Positions 44,141 through 54,435 are shown, counted from the stretch's first letter. The stretch: DNA of 64,000 nucleotides from Herbaspirillum huttiense (GCF_004367745.1 NZ_CP037993.1:4960001-5024000); one strand, 5' to 3'. Translations and numbers: made by a program. Notes: generated by a model not told the origin, from the letters alone.

Positions 44141-45841
44141 TTATTTGGTCTTGCCGCTCTCGATATTGCGGGTGATCACCCATTGCTGCGCGATCGACAG
44201 GATGTTGTTCGTCACCCAGTACAGCACCAGGCCGGACGGGAAGAAGAAGAACATGAACGAGAACACCAGCGGCATGAACATCATCACCTTGGCCTGGACC
44301 GGATCCGGCGGCGTCGGGTTCAGCTTGGTCTGCAGGAACATCGAAGCGGCCATGATGATCGGCAGCAAACCGATGGGCATGTTGAAGTAAGGGATGGTGC
44401 CGAACAGGCGGTCCGGGGCGGTCAGGTCATGCACCCAGCCCAGCCACGGCGCGCCGCGCATTTCCACCGAGGCCAGCAGCACCGAGTACAGCGCAATGAA
44501 CACCGGGATCTGGATCACGATGGGCAGGCAGCCGCCCAGCGGATTGATCTTCTCGGTCTTGTAGAGCGCCATCATCTCGCGGTTCATGGCCTGCGGATCA
44601 CCCTTGTGGCGTTCGCGGATGGCTTGCATCTTGGGCGAAACCGCCTTCATCTTGGCCATGCTGCGATAGCTGGCGGCCGACAGCGGGAAGAACACCAGCT
44701 TGATCAGCACGGTCAGCAGGATGATGGTCCAGCCCCAGTTGCCCACCAGGTTGTGGATGTGGGTCATCAGCCAGAAGATCGGCTCGGCGATCACGGTCAG
44801 GTGGCCGTAGTCACGCACCAGGTCCAGGCCCGGGGCAATCGCTTGCAGGGTCTTGGAGACGGTGGGACCGGAATACAGCTGGCTGTCCATGGTCACGCTG
44901 GCGTTCGGAGCCACGCTGCCCAGCGGCAAGATGGAACCGACCGCGTACAGGTTGTCGCCGACCTTCTTGCTGAAGATGTCGCGCTGCGCGTTCTGCGGCG
45001 GGATGAAGGCCGAGACGAAGTAGTGCTGCACCATGGCGATCCAGCCATTGTCCGCCTTGTTGACGTGCTGCTGCTTGCCGTTGGCGATCTTCTCGAAGTC
45101 CAGCTTCTCGAAGTGCTCGGTGCTGCTGTAGACGGCAGGACCGGTGAAGGTGCTGTAGAAGTGCGATTCGCCGCCCGGCTTGTTGCCGTCGCGCACCAGC
45201 TGCAGGTACAGCGAAGGATTGATCGCCGCACCGGTGGTGTTGGTCACGGTGTGCTTGACGTCGATCAGGTAGCTGTCGCGCTTGAAGGTGTAGGTCTTGG
45301 TCAGCTTCACGCCGCCCTGCTCGGCCACCAGCACCAGCTGCACTTCATTGCCGTTGTCCAGCGAACGGGCGCCGGGCTGTGCGGTGAAGATGGTCTTGTG
45401 GTTGGGGAAGGGACCGCCGATCAGGCCCGACTCCGCCAGGTACATGTGGCCGGGTTCGGAATCGAACAGCACGACGTTCTTGGTCGGGTCGACCACGTCG
45501 GGTTGCTTCAGCAGTTCCAGGCGCTTCAGTTCACCGCCCACGGTATCGATGCTGGCCTTGACCAGGTCGGTGGTGATGGTGATGGTTTCGCCCTTGGTGG
45601 CGGCAGCCACGTCAGCACCGGGGACCGCGCCAGGTGCCGGTGCCGGCGTGCCAGCCTGCGGCACCGGGGAGCCGGTCGGGCTGGCGGTGGGCGCGGCCGG
45701 ATTGGCGGCGGCTTGCTCCTGAGTCGGGTTGGCCGACGGGAAGAACATCGACTGATGTCCGTTATGGCGCATCCAGCCATCCCACAGCAGCAGCAGGGAG
45801 AAGGAGAATACAACCCACAGGACGGTACGTTTGATATCCAT
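44141..45841 (-). CDS. yidC: Membrane protein insertase YidC
   Basis: 566-residue inner-membrane insertase, acting alone or with SecYEG. It has the N-terminal membrane segment ([18 protein letters not shown]), a large periplasmic domain of beta-sandwich fold (about residues 60-350, preceded by a Pro/Ala-rich linker), then five C-terminal membrane segments (from [20 protein letters not shown]). The hydrophilic groove Arg, the usual helix [35 protein letters not shown] and [13 protein letters not shown] are all present. The C-terminal tail is basic (RNIESGKTK). It lies 16 bp after yidD in the rpmH operon. Confidence 0.96.
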   Translation of the reverse strand: MDIKRTVLWVVFSFSLLLLWDGWMRHNGHQSMFFPSANPTQEQAAANPAAPTASPTGSPVPQAGTPAPAPGAVPGADVAAATKGETITITTDLVKASIDTVGGELKRLELLKQPDVVDPTKNVVLFDSEPGHMYLAESGLIGGPFPNHKTIFTAQPGARSLDNGNEVQLVLVAEQGGVKLTKTYTFKRDSYLIDVKHTVTNTTGAAINPSLYLQLVRDGNKPGGESHFYSTFTGPAVYSSTEHFEKLDFEKIANGKQQHVNKADNGWIAMVQHYFVSAFIPPQNAQRDIFSKKVGDNLYAVGSILPLGSVAPNASVTMDSQLYSGPTVSKTLQAIAPGLDLVRDYGHLTVIAEPIFWLMTHIHNLVGNWGWTIILLTVLIKLVFFPLSAASYRSMAKMKAVSPKMQAIRERHKGDPQAMNREMMALYKTEKINPLGGCLPIVIQIPVFIALYSVLLASVEMRGAPWLGWVHDLTAPDRLFGTIPYFNMPIGLLPIIMAASMFLQTKLNPTPPDPVQAKVMMFMPLVFSFMFFFFPSGLVLYWVTNNILSIAQQWVITRNIESGKTK

Positions 45842-45857
45842 ATGCGTATTGATGAGT

Positions 45858-46214
45858 TCAGGAGTGGCTGCAACCGTCAGCGGCCACAGGGGGAGACAGC
45901 CGCGCTACCGGAGACGGCAGCGCAGAGGTCGGGGAATCGGGAACGACGGAAGAAGACGGGCTGTTCGCCTGCGCCTGTGCATGGGCTTGCGCCTCGGCCG
46001 AGCCGGGCACGAAATCCAGGCCGCCGGCATGCCAAGGATGGCATTTGCAGAGGCGCTTGCCGGCCAGGACACTGCCCTTGAGCGCGCCATGCAGACGCAC
46101 CGCCTCGGCGGCGTAGTCGGAACAGCTGGGATAGAAACGGCAATTCTGCCCCAGGAAAGGGCTCACTCCCAGCTTGTAGGCACGCAACAGCAGGAGCAGA
46201 GGGGTCTTCATCAC
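45858..46214 (-). CDS. yidD: Membrane protein insertion efficiency factor YidD
   Basis: 118-residue peripheral membrane protein of the YidD family. The canonical sequence [35 protein letters not shown] and [17 protein letters not shown] C-terminal motif with conserved Cys residues is seen. The N-terminal amphipathic helix anchors it. After residue ~85 a polar Ser/Pro-rich tail of about 30 residues follows (not conserved). It lies between rnpA and yidC with 15-16 bp gaps, the usual order. Confidence 0.93.
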   Translation of the reverse strand: MMKTPLLLLLRAYKLGVSPFLGQNCRFYPSCSDYAAEAVRLHGALKGSVLAGKRLCKCHPWHAGGLDFVPGSAEAQAHAQAQANSPSSSVVPDSPTSALPSPVARLSPPVAADGCSHS

Positions 46215-46229
46215 TTCCTGTTTTCCTGG

Positions 46230-46643
46230 CTATTTCCTGGCGAACGCGGGGGCGCTCGGCAGGAAGGCGAACAATTGCATCAGTTCGGCACGCAGCATGG
46301 CCTTGACGGACGCACTGCGGGCAGGATCCTTCCTGGTATTGACCGGGCGCGACAGGCGCACGATGCAGTCCACGGCAGGCAGTTCAGCCTGGCGAAACAG
46401 CTCGCGCGTGGCCCGTTTGATCGTGTTGCGGGTGACCGCACGCGGTGCCAGCCGCTTGGCCGCCACTACGCCCAGACGGGCTTGCGGCAGGCTGTTGCGG
46501 CGTGCGTACAACACGAAATGCTCGGTACGATACACGGGGCGCAAACGAAAAACGGATGAAAACTCATCCGTTTTAACGATTCGCCGATCGCGTGGGAAGT
46601 CGCCTGCTTGACGTGCTGGAAGCGGTGTACGGACGTCCGTCAC
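46230..46643 (-). CDS. rnpA: Ribonuclease P protein component
   Basis: 137-residue protein subunit of RNase P, which matures the 5' end of tRNAs. The RNR signature is in ARLGVVAAKRLAPRAVTRNTIKRATRELFR, preceded by the DEFSSVFR and HFVLYARRN substrate-binding strand. Basic, as expected. It lies 26 bp after rpmH and 15 bp before yidD. The N-terminal 15 residues (MTDVRTPLPARQAGD) are variable in the family; a downstream start is possible but no better. Confidence 0.94.
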   Translation of the reverse strand: MTDVRTPLPARQAGDFPRDRRIVKTDEFSSVFRLRPVYRTEHFVLYARRNSLPQARLGVVAAKRLAPRAVTRNTIKRATRELFRQAELPAVDCIVRLSRPVNTRKDPARSASVKAMLRAELMQLFAFLPSAPAFARK

Positions 46644-46669
46644 ACGAAACGGCAGCGCAAAGCCCCGGC

Positions 46670-46807
46670 TTAAACTGCAGCCAGACGCTTGCGGCCCTTG
46701 GCGCGACGGGCGTTGATCACGGCACGGCCGCCACGGGTTGCCATACGGGCACGGAAACCATGGGTACGCTTGCGACGCACGACGGAAGGTTGGTAAGTAC
46801 GTTTCAT
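46670..46807 (-). CDS. rpmH: 50S ribosomal protein L34
   Basis: 45-residue protein of the large ribosomal subunit. The sequence begins [18 protein letters not shown], continues [20 protein letters not shown] and ends RKRLAAV, matching L34 over its whole length. It is too short for most open-frame lists. It is the first gene of the rpmH-rnpA-yidD-yidC group on the minus strand, and a promoter with a long leader lies about 250 bp upstream. Confidence 0.97.
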   Translation of the reverse strand: MKRTYQPSVVRRKRTHGFRARMATRGGRAVINARRAKGRKRLAAV

Positions 46808-48064
46808 GTTGGACTCGCTAAGTTGGGCTGCCTTGGAGCAAACAGCAAAAATAAATCGGAATTCTGGAACCGCTTTCGGTGTGCCTGTTCCGCATCACCG
46901 ATGCCCTGCCGCCTGTCTGAGCCGGCAGCCCCTGCATCGCTGACACCATTAACTCTGTTGGCCTCTGCCGCCTCCCGGTGTGATCACTGGGTAATCGACC
47001 GGTGGACAACTGAAACAGCACTGCGTCGGCACCGCGCGCAATTCTTCAGATGGTGAACCCTGAATTAGACTGCATTTTCCACTTCGCTGTCAATGACTTA
47101 TGCGCTTTTACGCCCTCCCCGGCCCCTCAACGGCCGAGTTCGGGGCCAATGCGTGGCGGAATTGCCGCATCTGGCCAGAATCGTCCCTTTCCTGCCGCCA
47201 GCCGGCCGGCAAAAAGCCGATATGAAGTTGCTTGCAGGATATCACCCCGAATTCAGCCCAAGCCTTCACCTGATACGTTCAACGCATGAAGAAAACGCAG
47301 ACACCCCATGCGCCACACGCATGAACAAATCCGTAAATCATCTAAAGCATTTTTTCAGCAGGGCTGGACATCGGTGCGCCTGACTTGCCCACGGGAGGCG
47401 GATGAGGCAGATCAGCAACATTGAGACAGCGCAATCGTGCTGTTACAAAAAAGATGCGTCATGCAAGCTGCACCCTGCAATATGACAAACATGCCTGGCA
47501 CGATTCCAGCTATAAGGGGAGATGAAGCAAAGAGACCGGTGCGCAGGCAGGAACGAATTGCACCGGCAGGAGGAGATCGGCAGCATCGCCAGGCACCAGC
47601 CGCGCTGGCCTGCGCAACCGCCCGACAGGCATTGTCCGCCTGTTCCCTCCCGCCGGCTATCAGGGTTTTCACGATGGCGCGCTGCGCGAAAATAGCGCAC
47701 CGTGTGGTCAACCGCTGAAGCAATCCGCACATTGAAAGAGCATGATGTGAATGAAGCTGCGAATGTCCCTGCGCACGCAATGGGATAAACGCTTCACCCC
47801 AATGCGCGGGAAAATGCAAAGAAAATCCAGCGCTTGCTGAATGAAGCTGCACTATAGGGATCACCAAGCAGAAGCAAAAAAAGGAATAGAATGAACTGCA
47901 GGATCTGAAAAGATCTTCGCATCACGTTGTAGAGGCTACGGCTTTCAAAGAACACACCGGCAATGACGCAATACAGAGTCACCGACGCGTTCTTCGATAA
48001 CCGCAGATGGCAAGTCCAGACATATGAATCTGTTTCGTACTTTTTTGAGAGCGACGGAGGTGGT
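46808..48064. other. Long intergenic region between rpmH and prkA
   Basis: About 1.26 kb between two divergent genes. It holds the rpmH promoter and leader and, nearer 47700-48064, the presumed prkA promoter, which I cannot place with confidence. Short open frames on both strands (e.g. 47412-47867) have no protein-like pattern. A GGTGGACAA (47001-47009) is a poor DnaA-box look-alike. No dnaA gene is present next to rpmH. Confidence 0.6.
47064..47093 (-). promoter_or_regulatory. Sigma-70 promoter of rpmH operon
   Basis: On the minus strand TTGACA (47093-47088), an 18-bp spacer and TCTAAT (47069-47064) lie 257 bp before rpmH. The -35 is perfect. It would give a leader of about 250 nt. Confidence 0.6.
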
Positions 48065-49987
48065 ATGGATATCTACAGCAGCTTTGCAAGCCGGTTCGAC
48101 AAGACCAGAGAAGAAGAATTATCGCTTGAAGAGTATCTGAATCTTTGCAAGAACGACCCGGCAGTCTATGCATCGGCTGCCGAACGGATGCTGATGGCCA
48201 TCGGCGAACCGGAGAAGGTCGACACCCGGGAAGATCCGCGCCTCTCGCGCATCTTCGCCAACAAGGTCATCAAGGTCTATCCCGCCTTCAAGGAGTTCTA
48301 CGGCGCGGAAGAAGTGATCGAGCAGGTGGTTTCGTATTTCCGCCATGCCGCGCAAGGCCTGGAAGAGAAGAAGCAGATCCTTTATCTGCTGGGTCCGGTC
48401 GGTGGCGGCAAGTCCTCCATTGCTGAACGCCTGAAGCAGTTGATGGAGCAGGTGCCCTTCTATTCCATCAAGGGTTCTCCGGTCAATGAATCCCCGCTGG
48501 GCCTGTTCGATTACGACGAAGACGGCCCCATCCTCGAAGAGCAATATGGCATCCCGCGCCGCTATCTCAAACCCATCCTGAGCCCCTGGGCCGTCAAGCG
48601 CCTGCACGAGTACAACGGCGACATCCGCCAGTTCCGCGTGGTCAAGCGCTATCCGTCCATCCTGCGCCAGATCGGCATTTCCAAGACCGAGCCGGGCGAT
48701 GAAAACAACCAGGACATCTCCACCCTGGTCGGCAAGGTCGACATCCGCAAGCTGGAACAATATTCGCAGGACGATGCCGACGCCTACAGCTACTCGGGCG
48801 GCCTGTGCCTGTCCAACCAGGGCCTGCTGGAATTCGTGGAAATGTTCAAGGCCCCCATCAAGGTGCTGCACCCGCTGCTGACGGCCACCCAGGAAGGCAA
48901 CTTCAAGGGTACAGAAGGTTTCGGCGCGATCCCCTTCGATGGCGTCATCCTGGCCCACTCCAACGAATCGGAATGGAAGGCCTTCCGCAACAACAAGAAC
49001 AATGAAGCGCTGCTGGACCGCATCTTCATCGTCAAGGTGCCGTATTGCCTGCGCGTCTCCGAAGAAATCAAGATCTACGAAAAGCTGATCCGCAGCTCTT
49101 CGCTGGGCAAGGCCACGTGCGCGCCCGGCACGCTGAAGATGATGGCGCAGTTCTCGGTACTGACGCGCCTGAAGGAGCCGGAAAATTCCAGCCTCTTCTC
49201 CAAGATGCAGGTCTATGACGGCGAGAACCTGAAGGACACCGACCCCAAGGCCAAGTCCTACCAGGAGTATCGCGACTATGCCGGTGTGGATGAAGGCATG
49301 AACGGCATCTCCACGCGCTTCGCCTTCAAGATTCTGTCGCGGGTATTCAACTTTGATACCACCGAGGTAGCGGCCAATCCGGTGCACCTGATGTACGTGC
49401 TGGAACAGCAGATCGAACGCGAACAATTCCCGCAGGAGACCGAGCAGAAATATCTCTCCTTCGTGAAGGACACGCTGGCCTCGCGCTACGCCGAATTCAT
49501 CGGCAAGGAAATCCAGACCGCCTACCTGGAGTCGTATTCGGAATATGGCCAGAACGTCTTCGACCGTTACGTGACCTATGCCGACTTCTGGATCCAGGAC
49601 CAGGAATACCGCGATCACGATACCGGCGAGAGCTTCGACCGTGCGGCCCTGAATGCGGAACTGGAAAAGATCGAGAAGCCGGCCGGCATCAGCAATCCCA
49701 AGGACTTCCGCAACGAGATCGTCAACTTCGTGCTGCGTGCGCGGGTCAACAACGGCGGCAAGAATCCGCTGTGGACCAGTTACGAAAAACTGCGCGTGGT
49801 GATCGAGAAGAAGATGTTCTCCAACACCGAAGACCTGCTGCCGGTGATTTCCTTCAACGCCAAGGGCTCCACCGAGGAAATGCAGAAACACGAAGACTTC
49901 GTCAATCGCATGGTCAGCAAGGGATACACGCCCAAGCAGGTGCGCCTGCTGTGCGAATGGTACCTGCGCGTGCGCAAGTCCTCGTAA
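48065..49987 (+). CDS. prkA: PrkA family serine protein kinase (YeaG-like)
   Basis: 640-residue cytosolic AAA+/kinase protein of the PrkA/YeaG family, linked to stationary-phase and stress responses in other bacteria. The N-terminal AAA domain has the P-loop GPVGGGKSSIAERLK (about residues 110-124) and Walker B-like GVILAHSNESEW, followed by a C-terminal kinase-like region (FVNRMVSKGYTPKQVRLLCEWYLRVRKSS end). The start MDIYSSFASRFDKT at 48065 has GGAGGTGG just upstream and matches the family N-terminus; the longer frame from 47963 does not. It is the first of three conserved stress genes prkA-yeaH-spoVR. Confidence 0.95.
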   Translation: MDIYSSFASRFDKTREEELSLEEYLNLCKNDPAVYASAAERMLMAIGEPEKVDTREDPRLSRIFANKVIKVYPAFKEFYGAEEVIEQVVSYFRHAAQGLEEKKQILYLLGPVGGGKSSIAERLKQLMEQVPFYSIKGSPVNESPLGLFDYDEDGPILEEQYGIPRRYLKPILSPWAVKRLHEYNGDIRQFRVVKRYPSILRQIGISKTEPGDENNQDISTLVGKVDIRKLEQYSQDDADAYSYSGGLCLSNQGLLEFVEMFKAPIKVLHPLLTATQEGNFKGTEGFGAIPFDGVILAHSNESEWKAFRNNKNNEALLDRIFIVKVPYCLRVSEEIKIYEKLIRSSSLGKATCAPGTLKMMAQFSVLTRLKEPENSSLFSKMQVYDGENLKDTDPKAKSYQEYRDYAGVDEGMNGISTRFAFKILSRVFNFDTTEVAANPVHLMYVLEQQIEREQFPQETEQKYLSFVKDTLASRYAEFIGKEIQTAYLESYSEYGQNVFDRYVTYADFWIQDQEYRDHDTGESFDRAALNAELEKIEKPAGISNPKDFRNEIVNFVLRARVNNGGKNPLWTSYEKLRVVIEKKMFSNTEDLLPVISFNAKGSTEEMQKHEDFVNRMVSKGYTPKQVRLLCEWYLRVRKSS

Positions 49988-50089
49988 GCGCCGCTGTTGC
50001 GCATCGCCCGCAGTAGGCGTGGCGATGCGCGCGGCGACCCTTCGGCGCCGTGCGCCTGGCGCACCGCCGACCACTAGCAGGAGAACCGA

Positions 50090-51358
50090 GTGCTGCATCA
50101 GATCATCGACCGCAGGCTGGCTGGCAAGAACAAGAGCATCGCCAACAGGGAGCGCTTCCTGCGGCGCTTCAAGGGGCATATCCAACGTTCGGTGGCGGAC
50201 GCCGTGCGCGACCGCAGCATCACCGATCTCGAAAAATCGAAGAGCATCAGCATCCCGCGCAAGGATGTCTCGGAGCCCTTCTTCCATCACGGCAAGGGCG
50301 GCAAGCGCGAAGCCGTGCACCCGGGCAACCAGGATTACCTGCAGGGTGACCGCATCCCGCGCCAGAACGGCGGCAGCGGCGGCGGGGGCGGCAGCAGTGC
50401 CAGCAACGACGGCGAAGGCCAGGACGATTTCACCTTCGAACTGACCCGCGAAGAATTCATGCATTACTTCTTCGAAGACCTGGAACTGCCGCGCCTGGTG
50501 GAAACCAACCTGCTGCAGGTACCGAACTGGAAGAACCAGCGCGCCGGTTATTCGGTCGACGGTTCGCCCAACAACATCGACGTGGTGCGTTCGCTGCGTT
50601 CCTCGCTGGGCCGCCGCATCGCCCTGGGCGGACCGCTGCAGCGCCAGCTCGACGTGGCCGAGGAAACGCTGGCCGAGATGAAGCGCAAACCCGAGGAACA
50701 CAGCGCCGACATCCCGCTGCTGGAAGAGGAAGTGAAGCATTTGCGCGCCCGCATCCTGCGCATCCCCTTCATCGACCCCTTCGACCTGCGCTATGTGAAC
50801 AGAGTGCGCCAGCCGCAACCCTCCAGCCGCGCCGTGATGTTCTGCGTGATGGACGTATCGGGTTCGATGGATGAGCAGCGCAAGGATCTGTCGAAGCGCT
50901 TCTTCATCCTGCTGTATCTCTTCCTCACGCGAAATTACGAACACATCGAAGTGGTCTTCATCCGCCATCACACCCGTGCCGATGAAGTGGATGAAAACAC
51001 CTTCTTCCATTCGCAGGAAAGCGGCGGCACGGTGGTCTCCAGCGCGCTGGAGCTGATGCACGACATCATCACCAAGCGCTATTCGCCCAGCGAGTGGAAC
51101 ATCTATGGCGCGCAAGCCTCGGATGGCGACAACTGGAACGACGATTCCCCCAAGTGCCGCGAACTGCTGGAGTCGTCGATCCTGCCGCTGACGCGCTACT
51201 TCGCCTACATCCAGGTGGCCGAGCCGGAACAGAACCTGTGGACCGAGTACATGCAGCTGATCGAATCGCATCCGCACTTCGCCATGAAGAAGGTGCAATC
51301 GGCCGCCGAGATCTACCCGGTCTTCCGCGAACTCTTTGAAAAGCAGGTGCACGCATGA
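50090..51358 (+). CDS. YeaH/DUF444 family protein
   Basis: 422-residue protein of the DUF444 (YeaH) family. It has an N-terminal LHQIIDRRLAGKNKSIANRERFLRRFKGHIQ, then a Gly/Ser linker (about residues 88-107, NGGSGGGGGSSASND) and a VWA-like domain (about 240-420) with the metal-site motif FCVMDVSGSMDEQRKDLSKRFF (DxSxS). The GTG start at 50090 has a GCAGGAGA site 5-8 bp upstream. Its stop overlaps the spoVR ATG (ATGA, 51355-51358). It is cotranscribed with prkA, and is thought to be a partner of YeaG. Confidence 0.93.
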   Translation: MLHQIIDRRLAGKNKSIANRERFLRRFKGHIQRSVADAVRDRSITDLEKSKSISIPRKDVSEPFFHHGKGGKREAVHPGNQDYLQGDRIPRQNGGSGGGGGSSASNDGEGQDDFTFELTREEFMHYFFEDLELPRLVETNLLQVPNWKNQRAGYSVDGSPNNIDVVRSLRSSLGRRIALGGPLQRQLDVAEETLAEMKRKPEEHSADIPLLEEEVKHLRARILRIPFIDPFDLRYVNRVRQPQPSSRAVMFCVMDVSGSMDEQRKDLSKRFFILLYLFLTRNYEHIEVVFIRHHTRADEVDENTFFHSQESGGTVVSSALELMHDIITKRYSPSEWNIYGAQASDGDNWNDDSPKCRELLESSILPLTRYFAYIQVAEPEQNLWTEYMQLIESHPHFAMKKVQSAAEIYPVFRELFEKQVHA

Positions 51359-52884
51359 ACAGCCGCTTCAAGCATGACCCGCTGCCTTGCCCCTCGGACT
51401 GGAGCTTTGATCTCATCGAGCGCTACAACGAGGAAATCGCACGCGTGGCCAAGGGGTACGAGCTGGACATCTATCCCATCCAGCTGGAGATCATCTCGGC
51501 CGAACAGATGATGGATGCCTATGCCTCGCACGGCATGCCGGTCAACTATCGCCACTGGTCCTACGGCAAGCATTTCATGCTGACCGAGCGCGATTACAAG
51601 CGCGGCCAGATGGGCCTGGCCTATGAGATCGTGATCAATTCCGATCCCTGCATCGCCTACCTGATGGAAGAGAACACGATGACCATGCAGGCCCTGGTCA
51701 TCGCCCACGCGGCCTATGGCCACAACTCCTTCTTCAAGGGCAATTACCTGTTCCAGCTGTGGACCGACGCCAGCGCCATCATCGATTACCTGGTGTATGC
51801 CCGCAATTACATCGCCGAGTGCGAAGAACGCCACGGCTTCGAACGCGTGGAAGAATTGCTGGATTCCTGCCACGCGCTGATGAACTACGGCGTGGACCGC
51901 TACAAGCGTCCGCAACGCCTGTCGCTGGCGCAGGAGAAGGCACGCCAGCGTGAGCGCGAGGCCTACATGCAGTCGCAGGTCAACGAACTGTGGCGCACCC
52001 TGCCGGCCAAAAAGGAAACGGCCGCCGCAGCCGTGGAAGGCCGCTTCCCCTCCGAACCACAAGAGAACCTGCTGTATTTCGCCGAGAAGAACGCGCCCCT
52101 GCTGGAGCCCTGGGAACGCGAGGTGATCCGCATTGTGCGCAAGGTCGGGCAGTATTTCTATCCCCAGCGCCAAACCCAGGTGATGAACGAGGGCTGGGCC
52201 ACCTTCTGGCATTACACGCTGTTGAATACGCTCTATGACCAGGGCCGCCTGACCGATGGCTTCATGATGGAATTCCTGCATTCGCACAGCAATGTGGTGT
52301 TCCAGCCGCCCATCACCAAGCCGTATTACAACGGCATCAATCCGTATGCACTGGGCTTCTCGATGATGAGCGACATCCGCCGCATCTGCGAGAACCCTAC
52401 CAATGAAGACCGCGAGTGGTTCCCCGACATCGCCGGGCGCAACTGGCTCGATACCCTGCAATACGTGATGCGCAACTACAAGGACGAGAGTTTCATCGCG
52501 CAATATCTCTCGCCCAAGCTCATGCGCGACATGCGCATGTTCGCCGTGCTCGATGACGAGGCGCGCAGCGAGATCGAGGTCTCGGCCATCCACAACGAAC
52601 GCGGCTTCCAGTACGTGCGCCAGGCCCTGTCCCGGCAGTACGACATCAACCACCGCGAGCCCAACATCCAGGTCTGGTCGGTCAACACGCGCGGCAACCG
52701 CAGCCTGACGCTGCGCCACTTCCGCAGTGACGGCCGCTCGCTGGGCGACAGTACCAACGAGGTGCTGCGCCACATGGCGCGGCTGTGGCAGTTCGACGTC
52801 TATCTGGAAAGCGTGGACGACAACGGCTACATCGTGCAGCGCTATGAATGCGTAGCCGAGAACCGGTATGCTCTGCGTTCGTGA
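51355..52884 (+). CDS. SpoVR family protein (YcgB-like)
   Basis: 509-residue protein of the SpoVR/YcgB family, of unknown activity. Key segments: LEIISAEQMMDAYASHGMPVNYRHWSYGKHF, LAYEIVINSDPCIAYLMEENTMTMQALVIAHAAYGHNSFFKGNYLF, then NEGWATFWHYTLLNTLYDQG and NPYALGFSMM. The acidic and His residues (HAxxGHNxFF) suggest a metal site. Third gene of the prkA-yeaH-spoVR cluster with an ATGA overlap, matching E. coli yeaG-yeaH and ycgB. Confidence 0.94.
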   Translation: MNSRFKHDPLPCPSDWSFDLIERYNEEIARVAKGYELDIYPIQLEIISAEQMMDAYASHGMPVNYRHWSYGKHFMLTERDYKRGQMGLAYEIVINSDPCIAYLMEENTMTMQALVIAHAAYGHNSFFKGNYLFQLWTDASAIIDYLVYARNYIAECEERHGFERVEELLDSCHALMNYGVDRYKRPQRLSLAQEKARQREREAYMQSQVNELWRTLPAKKETAAAAVEGRFPSEPQENLLYFAEKNAPLLEPWEREVIRIVRKVGQYFYPQRQTQVMNEGWATFWHYTLLNTLYDQGRLTDGFMMEFLHSHSNVVFQPPITKPYYNGINPYALGFSMMSDIRRICENPTNEDREWFPDIAGRNWLDTLQYVMRNYKDESFIAQYLSPKLMRDMRMFAVLDDEARSEIEVSAIHNERGFQYVRQALSRQYDINHREPNIQVWSVNTRGNRSLTLRHFRSDGRSLGDSTNEVLRHMARLWQFDVYLESVDDNGYIVQRYECVAENRYALRS

Positions 52885-52906
52885 GTGACCGCTGCCAGGA
52901 GTGACC

Positions 52907-53560
52907 ATGCCCGCCGCCCCCGCTACCCCGCGCCCGCCGATCTCGGCCCAAACCATCCCGCTGTTTCCGCTGGCCAGCACGCTCTTCCCGGAAGGGCGGC
53001 TGCCGCTGCAGATCTTCGAGGTGCGTTATCTGGACATGATCGGCAAGTGCATCGCCGAGGGCAGCAGCTTCGGCGTGGTGGCCCTGACGGAAGGATCGGA
53101 AGTGCGGCGGCCCGGCCAGAGCGAACGCTTCGTCGGCGTGGGCACGCTGGCGCGCATCCAGGAATGGAGCACGCCCTCCCCCGGCCTCATGCGCATCGCC
53201 TGCCTGGGCAGCGAGCGTTTCCGCATCGTGCAGGCCGAGCAGCAGAAACATGGACTATGGACCGCGCAGGTGGAGATGATGGAAGCGGACCGTGCCGTGA
53301 CGATCCCCGAGGAGTTGCGCAATACCTCGCAGGCACTGGACAACCTGCTGCAATCGGTATTGCGCCAGGGCCTGCCGGACAGTGAAGTGCCCATCGCCGC
53401 ACCTTACCGGCTGGACGATTGCGGCTGGGTGGCCAACCGCTGGGCCGAGATGATGCCCATCTCCGTCAACCTCAAGCAGAGCCTGCTCGCGCTGGACAAT
53501 CCCCTGTTGCGGCTGGAGCTGGTGCAGGATGCACTGGATGAGCTGGGCTGGCTGAAATAG
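52907..53560 (+). CDS. Lon N-terminal substrate-binding domain protein
   Basis: 217-residue protein made of a LON substrate-binding domain (PUA-like) only: IPLFPLASTLFPEGRLPLQIFEVRYLDM is its typical first part, then ARIQEWSTPSPGLMRIACLGSERFRIV and a helical C-terminal part. It has no ATPase or protease domain, so it is not Lon itself. Adaptor-like roles are suggested but unproven. AGGAG lies 5 bp before ATG 52907. It may share a transcript with spoVR, 22 bp downstream. Confidence 0.88.
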   Translation: MPAAPATPRPPISAQTIPLFPLASTLFPEGRLPLQIFEVRYLDMIGKCIAEGSSFGVVALTEGSEVRRPGQSERFVGVGTLARIQEWSTPSPGLMRIACLGSERFRIVQAEQQKHGLWTAQVEMMEADRAVTIPEELRNTSQALDNLLQSVLRQGLPDSEVPIAAPYRLDDCGWVANRWAEMMPISVNLKQSLLALDNPLLRLELVQDALDELGWLK

Positions 53561-53624
53561 TTAGTTATTTCCATATTGCAACTAACTATCCCGCATCAGA
53601 TTTCCTGAAATTACTTCCTTCCCG

Positions 53625-54314
53625 TCACGGCGACACGCCGCTGATCCCCGCCTCGGCCAGCAGCGCCGACATCCCCGACCAGAAGATCTGGATCCCGATA
53701 CACAGCAGGATGAACGCCGACAGGCGCAACACCACCATGGTGCCCAGACGCCCCATCAGGTGCACCAGCTTGTGCGCATAGTTGTAGCAAAGGAAGATCA
53801 CCAGCGCCGTGAGCGCGGCACCCAGGGCGGCACTGCCGACCGAGATCACCCAGTCCAGCAGGCGGGTCGGCGTATTGGCGCCCAGCGTGATGGAAGCGGC
53901 GATGGTGCCGGGGCCGACGGTGAGAGGGAAGCTCATGGGATAGAAGCTGCGCGCCTTGATTTCGTCGTCGGGCAGGTCTTCGTCATAGGTCTTGGCCACT
54001 TGGGTGGGGATGGAGCTGTCCTGGCTGTTGTCGTTGAGGAGTTTCCAGCCCGAGACCGCCACCAGCAGGCCACCGCCGACGCGCACGATGGGCAGCGAGA
54101 TGCCGAAGAAGGTCAGCACGTGCGAGCCGATGAAGATGGCCGCCACCAGCATGAACCAGCAATTGATGGCGACCTGGCGCGCGATGCGCTTTTCGGTGCT
54201 GCGGCTGACGTTGCCCAGCAGGTTGGCGAAGACCGGCGCGATGCCCAGGGGATTGAGGATGGGCAAGAGCGTGACCGGGATCAGGACGACCGCCTTGAGG
54301 AAAAGGATGAACAT
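53625..54314 (-). CDS. MarC family membrane protein
   Basis: 229-residue inner-membrane protein of the MarC/NAAT family with six hydrophobic segments (for example FILFLKAVVLIPVTLLPILNPLG). The family motif PILNPLGIAPVFANLLG at about residues 18-34 and YPMSFPLTVGPGTIAASITLGAN (with the conserved PLTVGPG) are typical. The function of the family is not known. ATG 54314 is chosen; an upstream frame to 54398 has unlike sequence. The stop is convergent with the Lon-N gene. Confidence 0.88.
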   Translation of the reverse strand: MFILFLKAVVLIPVTLLPILNPLGIAPVFANLLGNVSRSTEKRIARQVAINCWFMLVAAIFIGSHVLTFFGISLPIVRVGGGLLVAVSGWKLLNDNSQDSSIPTQVAKTYDEDLPDDEIKARSFYPMSFPLTVGPGTIAASITLGANTPTRLLDWVISVGSAALGAALTALVIFLCYNYAHKLVHLMGRLGTMVVLRLSAFILLCIGIQIFWSGMSALLAEAGISGVSP

Positions 54315-54435
54315 GGCGCAATCAGAAATAAACGGCGAATAATCGGCATTGAAGGTTGACCCGGCAGCGTAGCTGAAAGCCGCTACGCTGCCAACCACGG
54401 CCGCATCTGCCGTTGCGCGGTTGTGCCCTCTTCTC

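Noticed and set aside
47001..47009. DnaA-box-like GGTGGACAA upstream of rpmH
   Set aside because: Two mismatches from the consensus and no second box nearby; not enough to claim an origin.
47412..47867. Minus-strand frame in the rpmH-prkA gap
   Set aside because: No ribosome site, no protein-like pattern and no domain.
48119..51352. A 1077-residue minus-strand frame
   Set aside because: It spans prkA and yeaH on the other strand and is low-complexity; both plus-strand genes have clear families and ribosome sites.
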